NCBI GenBank assembly: GCA_947474715.1
Contig: CANJJT010000005.1
Coordinates: forward strand, 47,503 to 111,502
DNA length: 64,000 nucleotides
Reading direction: 5' to 3'
Source: CAIYPG01 sp903864555
Lineage (GTDB): Bacteria; Pseudomonadota; Gammaproteobacteria; Burkholderiales; SG8-39
Part shown: one piece after another, positions 36,754 through 45,246 of the stretch
Layout: each line of letters opens with the position of its first letter
Numbering within the stretch: the first letter of the stretch is position 1
The notes under the pieces: model-generated
Seen by the model: the letters and a program-made list of their open reading frames with translations, nothing else
What the model was told of the DNA's origin: nothing
Databases searched by the model: none
Translations under genes and position numbers: made by a program

Positions 36754-37410
36754 TCAGCGGAAGGAGGGCGTGCCGGTCTTGCGGTCGACGGGCGGTTCCA
36801 TGCGGCGCTTCTCGATCACCAGCATGCTGTCGTAGAAGTGCATGGAGTGGGCCGACAGGGTGAAGTCGTCGACTTCGTGGAACTCCGGGTTGCGCGTGTG
36901 CCAGGCGCTCAGCTGGTCAATCAGTTTCTTGCTGAATTCGATGAAGCTGCCTTCGCGCCGCAGGCCGCCGCCGTATTCCGGCCAGTAGCTGGTGTGCAGG
37001 TCTTCGCAGAGGTAGATGCCATCGTCGGCGACGTGCTGGAACAGTTCCTGGAAGGTGACGATCTGCTGGTTCATGGCGTGGCCGCCGTCATCGAGCAGGA
37101 TGTCGACGCGCGGGATGTCGCGCTTGAGCGTGGCCAGGAAGGCCGGGTCGGACTGGTCGCCGATGAAGATCTTCACCCGGTCTTCTTCCAGCGCCTTGGC
37201 GCGCGGCATCACGTCCACGCCGTAGATGTGCGCCTTCGGCCCAAGATATTCCTTCCACATCTGCACCGAGCCGCCATGGAAGACGCCGATTTCCAGCATG
37301 TGCACTTCCTTGTTGCGGAAGCGCTCCAGGTGCCGCTCGTAGATCTCGAAGTAATGCATCCACTTGTGGATGAGGCGTCCGGGATTGTTGAGAAAGTATT
37401 CCTTCAGCAT
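36754..37410 (-). CDS. Class I SAM-dependent methyltransferase (CmcI/macrocin type)
   Basis: A 218-residue cytoplasmic protein. Motif I is HMLEIGVFHGGSVQMW and an acidic segment IYGVDVMPRA follows; DILLDDGGHAMNQQ is typical of the cephalosporin hydroxylase/macrocin and rhamnosyl O-methyltransferase group, where these Asp/His residues bind Mg. Sugar O-methylation is the usual role. It is followed by an AT-rich tract and repeat C, and preceded closely by class I fumarase (34 bp). Substrate unknown. Confidence 0.82.
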   Translation of the reverse strand: MLKEYFLNNPGRLIHKWMHYFEIYERHLERFRNKEVHMLEIGVFHGGSVQMWKEYLGPKAHIYGVDVMPRAKALEEDRVKIFIGDQSDPAFLATLKRDIPRVDILLDDGGHAMNQQIVTFQELFQHVADDGIYLCEDLHTSYWPEYGGGLRREGSFIEFSKKLIDQLSAWHTRNPEFHEVDDFTLSAHSMHFYDSMLVIEKRRMEPPVDRKTGTPSFR

Positions 37411-37444
37411 GGCGGGCTCCCTGGATGCATGAGACTGATGGGGC

Positions 37445-38971
37445 TCAGGCCACCGCGACTGGTATCTTGAATTCGCGGATCTTTTTCTCCCATTCCGCGG
37501 GGCCGCTGTTGTGCACCGAAGTGCCGCTGGCGTCGACGGCCACGGTCACCGGCATGTCCTTCACCTCGAATTCGTAGATGGCTTCCATGCCCAGGTCGCC
37601 GAAGGCCAGGGTCTTCTGCTTGCGGATGGCCTTGGCCACCAGGTAGGCGGCGCCGCCGACGGCCATGAGGTAGGCCGCCTTGTGCTTCTTGATGGCCTCG
37701 ATGGCGACCGGGCCGCGCTCGGCCTTGCCGATCATGGCGATGAGGCCGGTCTTGGCCAGCATCATGTCGGTGAACTTGTCCATGCGCGTGGAGGTGGTGG
37801 GGCCGGCCGGGCCGACCACTTCGTCGCGGACCGGATCGACCGGGCCGACGTAGTAGATCACCCGGTTGGTGAAGTCCACGGGCAGTGCCTCGCCCTTCGC
37901 CAGCATGCCTTCGATGCGCTTGTGCGCGGCATCGCGGCCGGTGAGCATCTTGCCGTTGAGCAGCAGGATCTCGCCCGGCTTCCAGCTGGCGACTTCAGCC
38001 GGCGTCAGCGTGTCCAGGTTGACGCGCTTGGAGGTGGGGGCGGCGGTCCAGCCGACCTTGGGCCAGTCATCCAGTGACGGCGGTTCCAGGTTGGCGATGC
38101 CCGAGCCGTCCAGCATGAAGTGGACATGGCGCGTGGCAGCGCAGTTGGGGATCATGGCCACCGGCTTGGAGGCGGCATGGGTGGGGTAGTCGACGATCTT
38201 CACGTCGAGCACCGTGGACAGGCCGCCCAGGCCCTGCGCGCCAATGCCTAGTGCATTGACCTTGGTGAAGATCTCGATGCGCAGTTCTTCCAGCTTCGAC
38301 TGCGGGCCGCGTGCCAGCAGTTCATGCATGTCGAGCGGGGCCATCAGCGATTCTTTCGCCATGAGCATGGCCTTCTCGGCCGTGCCGCCCACGCCGATCC
38401 CCAGCATGCCGGGGGGGCACCAGCCGGCGCCCATGGTGGGCACGGTCTTCAACACCCAGTCGAGGATGGAGTCGGAGGGGTTGAGCATGACGAACTTGGA
38501 TTTGTTCTCCGAGCCACCGCCCTTGGCGGCGACCGTGACGTCCACGGTATTGCCCGGCACCAGTTCCGTATGGATCACAGCGGGGGTGTTGTCCTTGGTG
38601 TCCCGGCGGGTGAAGATGGGGTCGGCCAGCATCGAGGCGCGCAGGGGGTTGTCCGGGTGGGTGTAGGCGCGGCGCACGCCTTCGTTGATGGCGTCGCTGA
38701 TGGAGCCCTTGAAGCCTTCCCAGCGCACATCCATGCCGATCTTCAGGAAGACGTTGACGATGCCGGTGTCCTGGCACAGCGGCCGATGGCCCTCGGCACA
38801 CATGCGCGAGTTGGTGAGGATCTGGGCGATGGCGTCCTTGGCGGCCGGCGACTGTTCGCGCTCGTAGGCGCGCCCCAGGTGCTGGATGAAGTCCTTCGGG
38901 TGGTAGTAGCTGATGTATTGCAGGGCGTCGGCGACGCTCTGGATCAGGTCTTCCTGCTTGATGACGGTCAT
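37445..38971 (-). CDS. fumA: Class I fumarate hydratase (4Fe-4S)
   Basis: A 508-residue iron-sulfur hydro-lyase with alpha (about 1-300) and beta (about 320-505) parts fused in one chain. Cluster Cys candidates lie in GHRPLCQDTGIVNVF, GAGWCPPGMLGIGVGG and MIPNCAATRHVHF. The beta part has YYVGPVDPVRDEVVGPAGPTT. Class I fumarases are oxygen-sensitive, and cells often pair them with FumC, present at 32777. A tartrate dehydratase role cannot be excluded. Confidence 0.92.
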   Translation of the reverse strand: MTVIKQEDLIQSVADALQYISYYHPKDFIQHLGRAYEREQSPAAKDAIAQILTNSRMCAEGHRPLCQDTGIVNVFLKIGMDVRWEGFKGSISDAINEGVRRAYTHPDNPLRASMLADPIFTRRDTKDNTPAVIHTELVPGNTVDVTVAAKGGGSENKSKFVMLNPSDSILDWVLKTVPTMGAGWCPPGMLGIGVGGTAEKAMLMAKESLMAPLDMHELLARGPQSKLEELRIEIFTKVNALGIGAQGLGGLSTVLDVKIVDYPTHAASKPVAMIPNCAATRHVHFMLDGSGIANLEPPSLDDWPKVGWTAAPTSKRVNLDTLTPAEVASWKPGEILLLNGKMLTGRDAAHKRIEGMLAKGEALPVDFTNRVIYYVGPVDPVRDEVVGPAGPTTSTRMDKFTDMMLAKTGLIAMIGKAERGPVAIEAIKKHKAAYLMAVGGAAYLVAKAIRKQKTLAFGDLGMEAIYEFEVKDMPVTVAVDASGTSVHNSGPAEWEKKIREFKIPVAVA

Positions 38972-39038
38972 GGCAAGGTCTCGCTGGGATGAGTGTTGCG
39001 TAAGAGTGGCGTTGTGCTGGCCGGCGGCGGATGTCGGT

Positions 39039-39578
39039 TCAGTGCTGCGCGGGGGGCGTGGGATGGGGCAGTCGCTCGGTCAGCGCAATGGCCAGGGCCG
39101 AGAACAGGAAGGCCATGTGGATGATGGTCTGCCACATCAGGGTCTTCTCATCGTAGTTCGGTGCGTTGATGAAGGTCTTGAGCAGATGGATGGACGAGAT
39201 GCCGATGATGGCGGTGGCCAGTTTGACCTTGAGCACGCCGGCATTCACGTGGGACAGCCATTCCGGCTGGTCCGGGTGCGCATCCAGGTCGAGTCGGGAG
39301 ACGAAGGTTTCCCAGCCACCGACGATGACCATGATCAGCAGGTTGGAGATCATGACCACGTCGATCAGGCCCAGCACCACCAGCATGATCTCGGCTTCGG
39401 TGGTGCCCTTGCCTGTGGTGATGCCGACCAGGTGCACCAGTTCGACCCAGAACTGCCAGACATAGACACCCTGGGCGACGATCAGGCCGATGTAAAGTGG
39501 GGCCTGCAGCCAGCGGCTGGCAAAAATCCAGCGTGGCATCGGGCGCATTGCGGACGGGGTCTTGGAAGGTGTGCTCAT
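39039..39578 (-). CDS. yqhA: YqhA / UPF0114 inner membrane protein
   Basis: A 179-residue membrane protein with about four transmembrane segments (LQAPLYIGLIVAQGVYVW, IMLVVLGLIDVVMISNLLIM, LKVKLATAIIGISSIHLL, LFSALAIALTE). It matches the UPF0114 family, whose function is unknown. Upstream of fumA on the same strand, 67 bp away, so possibly cotranscribed. Confidence 0.88.
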   Translation of the reverse strand: MSTPSKTPSAMRPMPRWIFASRWLQAPLYIGLIVAQGVYVWQFWVELVHLVGITTGKGTTEAEIMLVVLGLIDVVMISNLLIMVIVGGWETFVSRLDLDAHPDQPEWLSHVNAGVLKVKLATAIIGISSIHLLKTFINAPNYDEKTLMWQTIIHMAFLFSALAIALTERLPHPTPPAQH

Positions 39579-39803
39579 GGGCCTCTGCTGGCGTCGGTGG
39601 GGCGAGATTGCGGCAAATCGGGCGGAGATGGCAAGCGCACATTCTAGCAGTGCAGCAGGGGGTTATTCAGGCTGCCAGACGCCCCCATTCCCCGGCGTAA
39701 CAGTGGCATGGGGCGGGGCAATTCCCGTAAGCTTTGGGTAAGGCGCCATCCAGATACTTGACGCAAAGACATTCGACTCAAATACCCAGCAGGAGGAGGC
39801 ATC

Positions 39804-41774
39804 ATGTCCGGCATCATTCAGTCCGTATTGCAGGAGGACCGGTTATTCCCGCCGTCCCCGGAGTTTGTCCGCCAGGCCAATATTTCCGGCATGGCCGCCT
39901 ACGAGGCGCTGTGCGCCGAGGCCGAGAAGGACATGCCCGGTTTCTGGGCGCGCCTGGCGCGTGAGCAACTGTTGTGGCACAAGCCCTTCACCCAGATCCT
40001 GGATGAATCCAATGCGCCGTTCTATCGCTGGTTCCACGATGGCCAGCTGAACGCCTCGTACAACTGCCTCGACCGCCACCTCAAGACCCAGCCCGACAAG
40101 ACCGCCCTCATCTTCGAGGCCGACGATGGCAAGGTCACGACAATCAGCTATGTCGAGCTGTACCGGCGGGTGTGCCGGTTTGCCAATGTCCTCAAGGCCA
40201 AAGGCATCGCCAAGGGCGATCGCGTGCTCATCTACATGCCCATGTCGATCGAGGCGGTGGTGGCGATGCAGGCCTGCGCGCGCATCGCGGCAACCCATTC
40301 CGTTGTCTTTGGCGGCTTCTCCGCCAAGAGCCTGCACGAGCGCATCATCGACGCGGGCGCCGTGGCGGTCATCACCGCCGACGGGCAGTTCCGCGGCGGC
40401 AAGGAAATCCCCCTCAAGCCGGCGGTGGATGAAGCCCTGGCCATGGGCGGCTGCGACAGTGTCAGGAGCGTGATCGTCTACCGCCGCAGCGGCAGCGCCA
40501 CGGCCATGCAGGCACCGCGCGACCAATGGTGGCACGAGGCGGAAGCCGGCCAGCCGGCCGAGTGCGAGCCGACCTGGGTGGATGCCGAGCATCCGTTGTT
40601 CATCCTCTACACCTCCGGCTCCACCGGCAAGCCCAAGGGCGTGCAGCATTCCACGGCGGGTTATCTGCTGCATGCCATGCTGACCATGCGCTGGACCTTC
40701 GACTACAAGGACCACGACGTGTTCTGGTGCACCGCCGATGTCGGCTGGGTCACCGGCCATACCTATGTCGCCTATGGCCCATTGGCCGTCGGCGCCACCG
40801 AAGTGGTGTTCGAAGGTGTGCCCGTCTACCCCGATGCCGGGCGCTTCTGGAAGATGATCCAGGACCACAAGGTGTCGGTGTTCTACACGGCACCGACTGC
40901 CATCCGCTCCCTGATCAAGGCCGGCGGCGACCTGCCCACCAAGTACGACCTGTCATCCCTGCGCATCCTGGGCTCGGTGGGCGAGCCGATCAATCCGGAA
41001 GCCTGGATGTGGTACCACCGCACCGTGGGCGGCGAGCGCTGCCCTATCGTCGACACCTGGTGGCAGACCGAAACCGGCGGCCACCTCATCACGCCGCTGC
41101 CCGGTGTGACTCCCACCAAACCGGGTTCCTGCACGCTGCCGCTGCCGGGCATCATGACGGCCATCGTCGATGAAACCGGGCACGATGTGGAAAAGGGCAA
41201 GGGCGGCATCCTGGTGATCAAGCGTCCCTGGCCTTCCATGATCCGCACCATCTGGGGCGACCCCGAGCGCTTCAAGAAGAGTTACTACCCGGAAGATTTC
41301 CAGGGCCGTTATTACCTGGCCGGTGACGGCGCCAGCCGCGACATGGACGGCTACTACCGCATCATGGGCCGCATCGATGACGTGCTGAATGTCTCCGGCC
41401 ACCGGCTGGGCACCATGGAGATCGAATCGGCGCTGGTGGCACACACCACACTGGTGGCCGAGGCCGCCGTGGTCGGGCGCCCGGACGATGTCACCGGCGA
41501 GGCCGTGTGCGCCTTCGTGGTGTTGAAAGGCCCGCGTCCTTACGGCGAGGAGGCGAAGAAGATCGCCCAGGAACTGCGCGACTGGGTGGCCAAGGAAATC
41601 GGTCCCATCGCGAAACCGAAGGACATCCGCTTCGGCGACAACCTGCCCAAGACCCGCTCGGGCAAGATCATGCGGCGCCTGTTGCGTTCCATCGCCAAGG
41701 GTGAAGAGATCACCCAGGACATCTCCACCCTGGAGAACCCGGCGATTCTGGAGCAATTGAAGCTGGCACCCTGA
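39804..41774 (+). CDS. acs: Acetyl-CoA synthetase (AMP-forming)
   Basis: A 656-residue enzyme of the ANL superfamily that activates acetate to acetyl-CoA through acetyl-AMP. Motifs: LYTSGSTGKPKGVQH (P-loop), DTWWQTETGGHL (the Trp that limits the pocket to acetate), and the C-terminal LPKTRSGKIMRRLLR, whose Lys is the usual acetylation site. Length is typical (E. coli 652). A GGAGGAGG-type ribosome site precedes the ATG. Confidence 0.96.
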   Translation: MSGIIQSVLQEDRLFPPSPEFVRQANISGMAAYEALCAEAEKDMPGFWARLAREQLLWHKPFTQILDESNAPFYRWFHDGQLNASYNCLDRHLKTQPDKTALIFEADDGKVTTISYVELYRRVCRFANVLKAKGIAKGDRVLIYMPMSIEAVVAMQACARIAATHSVVFGGFSAKSLHERIIDAGAVAVITADGQFRGGKEIPLKPAVDEALAMGGCDSVRSVIVYRRSGSATAMQAPRDQWWHEAEAGQPAECEPTWVDAEHPLFILYTSGSTGKPKGVQHSTAGYLLHAMLTMRWTFDYKDHDVFWCTADVGWVTGHTYVAYGPLAVGATEVVFEGVPVYPDAGRFWKMIQDHKVSVFYTAPTAIRSLIKAGGDLPTKYDLSSLRILGSVGEPINPEAWMWYHRTVGGERCPIVDTWWQTETGGHLITPLPGVTPTKPGSCTLPLPGIMTAIVDETGHDVEKGKGGILVIKRPWPSMIRTIWGDPERFKKSYYPEDFQGRYYLAGDGASRDMDGYYRIMGRIDDVLNVSGHRLGTMEIESALVAHTTLVAEAAVVGRPDDVTGEAVCAFVVLKGPRPYGEEAKKIAQELRDWVAKEIGPIAKPKDIRFGDNLPKTRSGKIMRRLLRSIAKGEEITQDISTLENPAILEQLKLAP

Positions 41775-41795
41775 GGGATTAGGCTGAGCGGCGCG

Positions 41796-41824
41796 GCGCG
41801 GCCGGTCGGTCAGTCCGGCCGCGC
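41796..41824 (+). terminator. GC-rich hairpin after acs
   Basis: GCGCGGCCGG (41796-41805) pairs with CCGGCCGCGC (41815-41824), 10 bp with a 9-nt loop, 22 bp past the acs stop. There is no U-tract, so it is a candidate transcript end or a stabilising hairpin. Confidence 0.5.
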
Positions 41825-42159
41825 AAGCTTCCCAGGTTTTGGCAGTATCAGGCTGCGGGTCTGTCAGGACGACCAGCGGTCTGCCCGCGGCGCAGGTCGG
41901 TCGCATCCGGTTCGCCTGCCACTTCGTTTTTCTTCAGGGCCTGTTCCGGTGCCTTGTCCGTCATGCCCGGCAGGGCTTTCTTCGCCAGATCATATGGTGA
42001 ACCGGTGGAAATCAAGCTTTGAAATGAGAGATATGACGCTGACCCCAGGTGGCTCATCAAGTCTATGCGTTGCCCATTCTGTGCCTGCTTTCACGGAAGC
42101 TGTGCATTCGTACAGTGTCCTAAATCATTGATTTCAGGCATGGTTGACACCTGCCGTGT

Positions 42160-42309
42160 CGGCTTTCATCCCGGATACACGGCTGGCAAACCAGAGCGCC
42201 CAAAGAAACGCCGGCTTTCACGGACAACTCATCGATATGAAAACCGATAAGCGATTGAATGCAGGAGCATTTCGAAATAGGGCGCCGGCTTTCATCCCGG
42301 ATACACGGC
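42160..42309. repeat. Two 24-bp direct repeats in a gene-free region
   Basis: The 24 bp at 42160-42183 (core TTTCATCCCGGATACACGG) recur exactly at 42286-42309, 126 bp apart. A partial match, GCCGGCTTTCA, is at 42210-42220. The whole stretch 41825-42391 between acs and brnT (about 570 bp, visibly less GC-rich) has no gene I can support. The repeats may mark an insertion or a degraded mobile element. Confidence 0.8.
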
Positions 42310-42391
42310 GTGTCGCGCCGGATATTGGTAGTTCGGCCTCATCGGCGCGGCTCAAGCCGTTACTGGGGGCGGCGCTGGCGCCACAATCTTT

Positions 42392-42403
42392 TTGTATGTA
42401 CAA
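42392..42403. promoter_or_regulatory. Candidate brnTA operator/promoter palindrome
   Basis: TTGTA-TG-TACAA forms a perfect palindrome ending 8 bp before the brnT GTG start. BrnA antitoxins with a ribbon-helix-helix fold bind palindromes in their own promoter, so this is the likely autoregulatory site. The position implies a very short or absent leader. Confidence 0.55.
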
Positions 42404-42411
42404 TTCGAGGT

Positions 42412-42690
42412 GTGCGTATCTCCTATGATCCAGCGAAGAATCAACGAAATGTTCGCGATCGCGGTATCTCGTTCGAATCTGCTGCTGAGTTTGACTTCGA
42501 GGACGCTCTGTATGCCGTCGACGACCGGCGGGACTGCGGCGAAACACGATATATCGCGGTAGGCATGCTCGGGGTTCGATTGCATGTCCTTTGTTTTGCC
42601 GAGACGCCAGAAGGGATCCGCGTCATCAGTTTCCGTAAAGCCAACGCACGTGAGGTGAATCGATATGCCAAAGCAAAAGCCGCTGATTGA
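42412..42690 (+). CDS. brnT: BrnT family toxin (ribonuclease)
   Basis: A 92-residue RelE-like toxin of a type II system. The pattern MRISYDPAKNQRNVRDRGISFESAAEF, then ETRYIAVGMLG, VLCFAETPEGIRVISFRKANARE, is typical BrnT. I choose the GTG at 42412, where family similarity begins; the frame is open upstream to 42259 but that part is not BrnT-like. Codon use is less GC-rich than in neighbouring genes, as expected for a transferred module. It overlaps brnA by 26 bp. Confidence 0.9.
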   Translation: MRISYDPAKNQRNVRDRGISFESAAEFDFEDALYAVDDRRDCGETRYIAVGMLGVRLHVLCFAETPEGIRVISFRKANAREVNRYAKAKAAD

Positions 42691-42943
42691 CGCTAAAGGC
42701 GAGGTCAGGGAACTTACTACCAATGATCTGACTGCATTTCGCCCCGCGCGGAAAGCTTTGCCAGCGTCCCTAAGGCGAAAGGTGGGCGTCCGTGGGCCAC
42801 AAAAGTCTCCAACCAAGGAGCGAATTACGATTCGACTGTCGCAAGACGTAGTGCAACGCTTTCGCGCTACCGGTGAAGGCTGGCAGACGCGCGTTGATGT
42901 CGCGCTTCAGAATTGGTTAAAGAAGCACAACCCAACGGCTTGA
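42665..42943 (+). CDS. brnA: BrnA family antitoxin
   Basis: A 92-residue antitoxin. The C-terminal half, TKERITIRLSQDVVQRFRATGEGWQTRVDVALQNW, is the ribbon-helix-helix DNA-binding domain; the N-terminal half should wrap the toxin. It starts inside brnT with a 26-bp overlap in another frame, the normal order for brnTA. Confidence 0.9.
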   Translation: MPKQKPLIDAKGEVRELTTNDLTAFRPARKALPASLRRKVGVRGPQKSPTKERITIRLSQDVVQRFRATGEGWQTRVDVALQNWLKKHNPTA

Positions 42944-43054
42944 TCCCCCTGATGATGAGGCAATTATGCCGAACCCTATGTTGCTGCGGACGGGCCGGCA
43001 GCGCCATGCCGATGTAAGCATCGACCTGGCCCGCCGCAGACCAACACGTTGGGC
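42930..43054. repeat. attC-like imperfect hairpin after brnA (weak)
   Basis: ACCCAAC (42930-42936) and GTTGGGC (43048-43054) fit the integron cassette ends RYYYAAC and GTTRRRY. Between them, TGTTG-CTGCGG-a-CGGGCC (42979-42996) pairs with GGCCCG-CCGCAG-ac-CAACA (43028-43046), leaving one extrahelical A. No integrase or second attC is visible, and no matching 5' boundary before brnT. Could also be an unrelated hairpin. Confidence 0.35.
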
Positions 43055-43231
43055 GTCATGCCTATCCGAGACGTCACCGGTGTGCAGCGCTTTTCACGAA
43101 GCAGGGCGTGAGCGATAGTGTGTCTGGCGGCCGGGGCATGAATTCATATTATTATCAAATAATAACGGTAGTTCCCGTGAATATTAAGTATTTATTGATA
43201 TTGTAATCATTTATGGAATCATACTATCATC

Positions 43232-44170
43232 ATGAAACCTGACCTGCTCATCATCCGTAATCCCCATCCCATCGAGCGTGAGATCGTCGAGCGTGTCTGC
43301 ACCATCCATGCCCATCCTGATCCGGAAGCGAGGTTGATTTGGCTGGCGGAGCACGGGCCGCGCATCCGCGCGGTGTTCACCGCCGGCAAGGAGGGCGTGA
43401 GCAATGCCGAGATGGCGGCCATGCCGAACCTGGGCATTGTGTGTTTCGGCGGGGCGGGGCATGAAGGCATCGACCTGGCCGAGGCGCATCGGCGCGGCAT
43501 CGTGGTGACCAATACCCAGGATGCCAATTCCACTTCGGTGGCCGACCATGCCATGGCGCTGATGCTGGCCGTGGTGCGGCAGGTGCCCTTCAATGACCGC
43601 ATGGTGCGCGGCGGCGCCTGGCGCACGCTGGACGTGCTGCCCGGGCAGGTCGAAGGCAAGCGCCTGGGCATCCTCGGGCTGGGCAGCATCGGCGCCAAGG
43701 TGGCAAAGCGGGCCGCCGGCTTCGACATGCAGATTGCCTATTACAACCGCCATGTTCGGGCCGACGTGCCTTACGCGCGCATGGAATCCCCTCAGGCGCT
43801 GGCCCAGTGGTGCGACGTGCTGTTGTTGTCGGCGCCCGGCGGGCCGGCCACGCGGCACATCGTGGATGAGGCAGTGCTGCAGGCGCTGGGGCCGGAGGGT
43901 TTTCTGGTCAATGTCGGCCGCTCCAGCCTGGTGGAAACCTCGCTGCTCGTCCGTGCATTGCGCGAAGGGATGATCGCGGGCGCCGCCATTGATGTGTATG
44001 ACGACGAACCGCGCATTCCCGCGGAGTTCTTCGACCTGCGCAATGTGGTGCTGACGCCGCACCTGGGGGCTTATTCGGCGGAATCGCTGCGGACCAAGAC
44101 CGACATCGTGGCGCGCAACCTGGAAGCTTTTTTTGCGGGCAAGCCGGTGCTGACGCCCGTGGCTGATTGA
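43232..44170 (+). CDS. D-isomer specific 2-hydroxyacid dehydrogenase
   Basis: A 312-residue NAD(P)-dependent dehydrogenase. The nucleotide-binding motif is GKRLGILGLGSIGAKVAKRA. The catalytic set is the Arg in VNVGRSSLV, the Glu in DDEPRIP and the His in LTPHLGAYS. It reduces 2-oxoacids or oxidises 2-hydroxyacids; substrate not determined. An AT-rich upstream stretch (43140-43215, with TATTATTATC-AAATAATA) probably carries the promoter. A Bug receptor gene follows after 9 bp, suggesting joint uptake and oxidation of a carboxylate. Confidence 0.9.
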   Translation: MKPDLLIIRNPHPIEREIVERVCTIHAHPDPEARLIWLAEHGPRIRAVFTAGKEGVSNAEMAAMPNLGIVCFGGAGHEGIDLAEAHRRGIVVTNTQDANSTSVADHAMALMLAVVRQVPFNDRMVRGGAWRTLDVLPGQVEGKRLGILGLGSIGAKVAKRAAGFDMQIAYYNRHVRADVPYARMESPQALAQWCDVLLLSAPGGPATRHIVDEAVLQALGPEGFLVNVGRSSLVETSLLVRALREGMIAGAAIDVYDDEPRIPAEFFDLRNVVLTPHLGAYSAESLRTKTDIVARNLEAFFAGKPVLTPVAD

Positions 44171-44179
44171 GGAGGCAAC

Positions 44180-45160
44180 ATGACTGACAAGCAATGTTTC
44201 GCAGTGCTGCCGGCATTGATGCTGATGGCAGCTGGCGTTGCCCAGGCCCAGGCCCAGGCCCAGGCCTGGCCGGCCAGGCCGGTGCGCATCCTGTCGCCCT
44301 ATACGGCCGGCAGCACCGTGGACATCATGGCGCGCATCATCGGGCCGAAACTGGGCACGGCACTGGGCCAGCAGGTCATCGTGGAGAACCGCGGCGGCGC
44401 CGGCGGCGCCATTGGCATGGAGGCCACCGCCCGCGCACCGAAGGATGGTTACACCATGATGCTGGCGGCATCCGGCTTTGCCGTCATCCCGGGGCTGAAC
44501 AAGACCCTCACCTGGGATCCGGTGAAGGACTTTGCGCCGATCTCGCAGGTGGCGAATGCGCCGCTGGTGCTGGTGGCGACGCCGGATTTTCCGGCACGCA
44601 CACTGGGTGAACTGGTCTCGCTGGCCAAGGCGCAGCCGGGCCGCTTGCGCTTTGGCCATGCCGGCATCGGCTCATCCCAGCACATGGCTGGTGAACTGCT
44701 GTGCTACGCGGCTGGCATCGACATGGTGCATGTGCCCTACAAGGGTGGCAAGGAGTCGCTCTCGGACATGCTGGGCGGACGGCTGGAGATGAGCTTCCAG
44801 GGCGTGGCAGCCGTGTTGCCGACCATCCGCTCAGGCGCGGTGCGGCCCATCGTGGTCACCGGAACCAAGCGCTCGGCGGCACTGGCTGACACGCCGGCCA
44901 TCGGTGAGGCGGGGCTGCCCTCGGCGGCGGCCAATGTGTGGTTCGGCCTGCTGGCACCGGCCGGCGTGCCGGCACCAGTGCTCGGCCGGCTGAATGCGGA
45001 GGTGGTGGCGCTGATGAAGAGTCAGGACGTCGCTGAAGCCTTCGAGAAAAGCGGTGCGGAGCCAACCACCAGCACACCGGACGAATTCGCTCGCATGATC
45101 CGTAATGATGTGGCCACCTGGGCCAGGGTGATCGCCCAGCGCGGTATCAAGGGCGAGTGA
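44180..45160 (+). CDS. Bug/TctC-family periplasmic solute-binding protein 2
   Basis: A 326-residue Bug receptor. The signal peptide ends in an unusual VAQAQAQAQAW segment made by four GCCCAG hexamers (44240-44263); the mature part starts near PARPVRILSPYTAGSTVDIMAR. Later family segments are IVENRGGAGGAIGMEA and AEPTTSTPDEFARM. Coupled to the hydroxyacid dehydrogenase (9-bp gap), so a hydroxy- or oxo-acid ligand is plausible. Confidence 0.9.
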   Translation: MTDKQCFAVLPALMLMAAGVAQAQAQAQAWPARPVRILSPYTAGSTVDIMARIIGPKLGTALGQQVIVENRGGAGGAIGMEATARAPKDGYTMMLAASGFAVIPGLNKTLTWDPVKDFAPISQVANAPLVLVATPDFPARTLGELVSLAKAQPGRLRFGHAGIGSSQHMAGELLCYAAGIDMVHVPYKGGKESLSDMLGGRLEMSFQGVAAVLPTIRSGAVRPIVVTGTKRSAALADTPAIGEAGLPSAAANVWFGLLAPAGVPAPVLGRLNAEVVALMKSQDVAEAFEKSGAEPTTSTPDEFARMIRNDVATWARVIAQRGIKGE

Positions 45161-45246
45161 GTCTGCCGCGTTTCCCCCTTGCACAAGGGAGGAAACAAGA
45201 CGACAGCTGTATCCGCGGAAATCGGCGAAGCACCCCATGGCGGGGA

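Noticed and set aside
42259..42411. 51-codon N-terminal extension of BrnT
   Set aside because: Arg-rich sequence unlike the family; BrnT similarity starts at the GTG at 42412 just after the palindrome.
42144..42428. 94-codon frame before brnT
   Set aside because: No domain, built on the direct repeats, and it overlaps the brnT start and operator.
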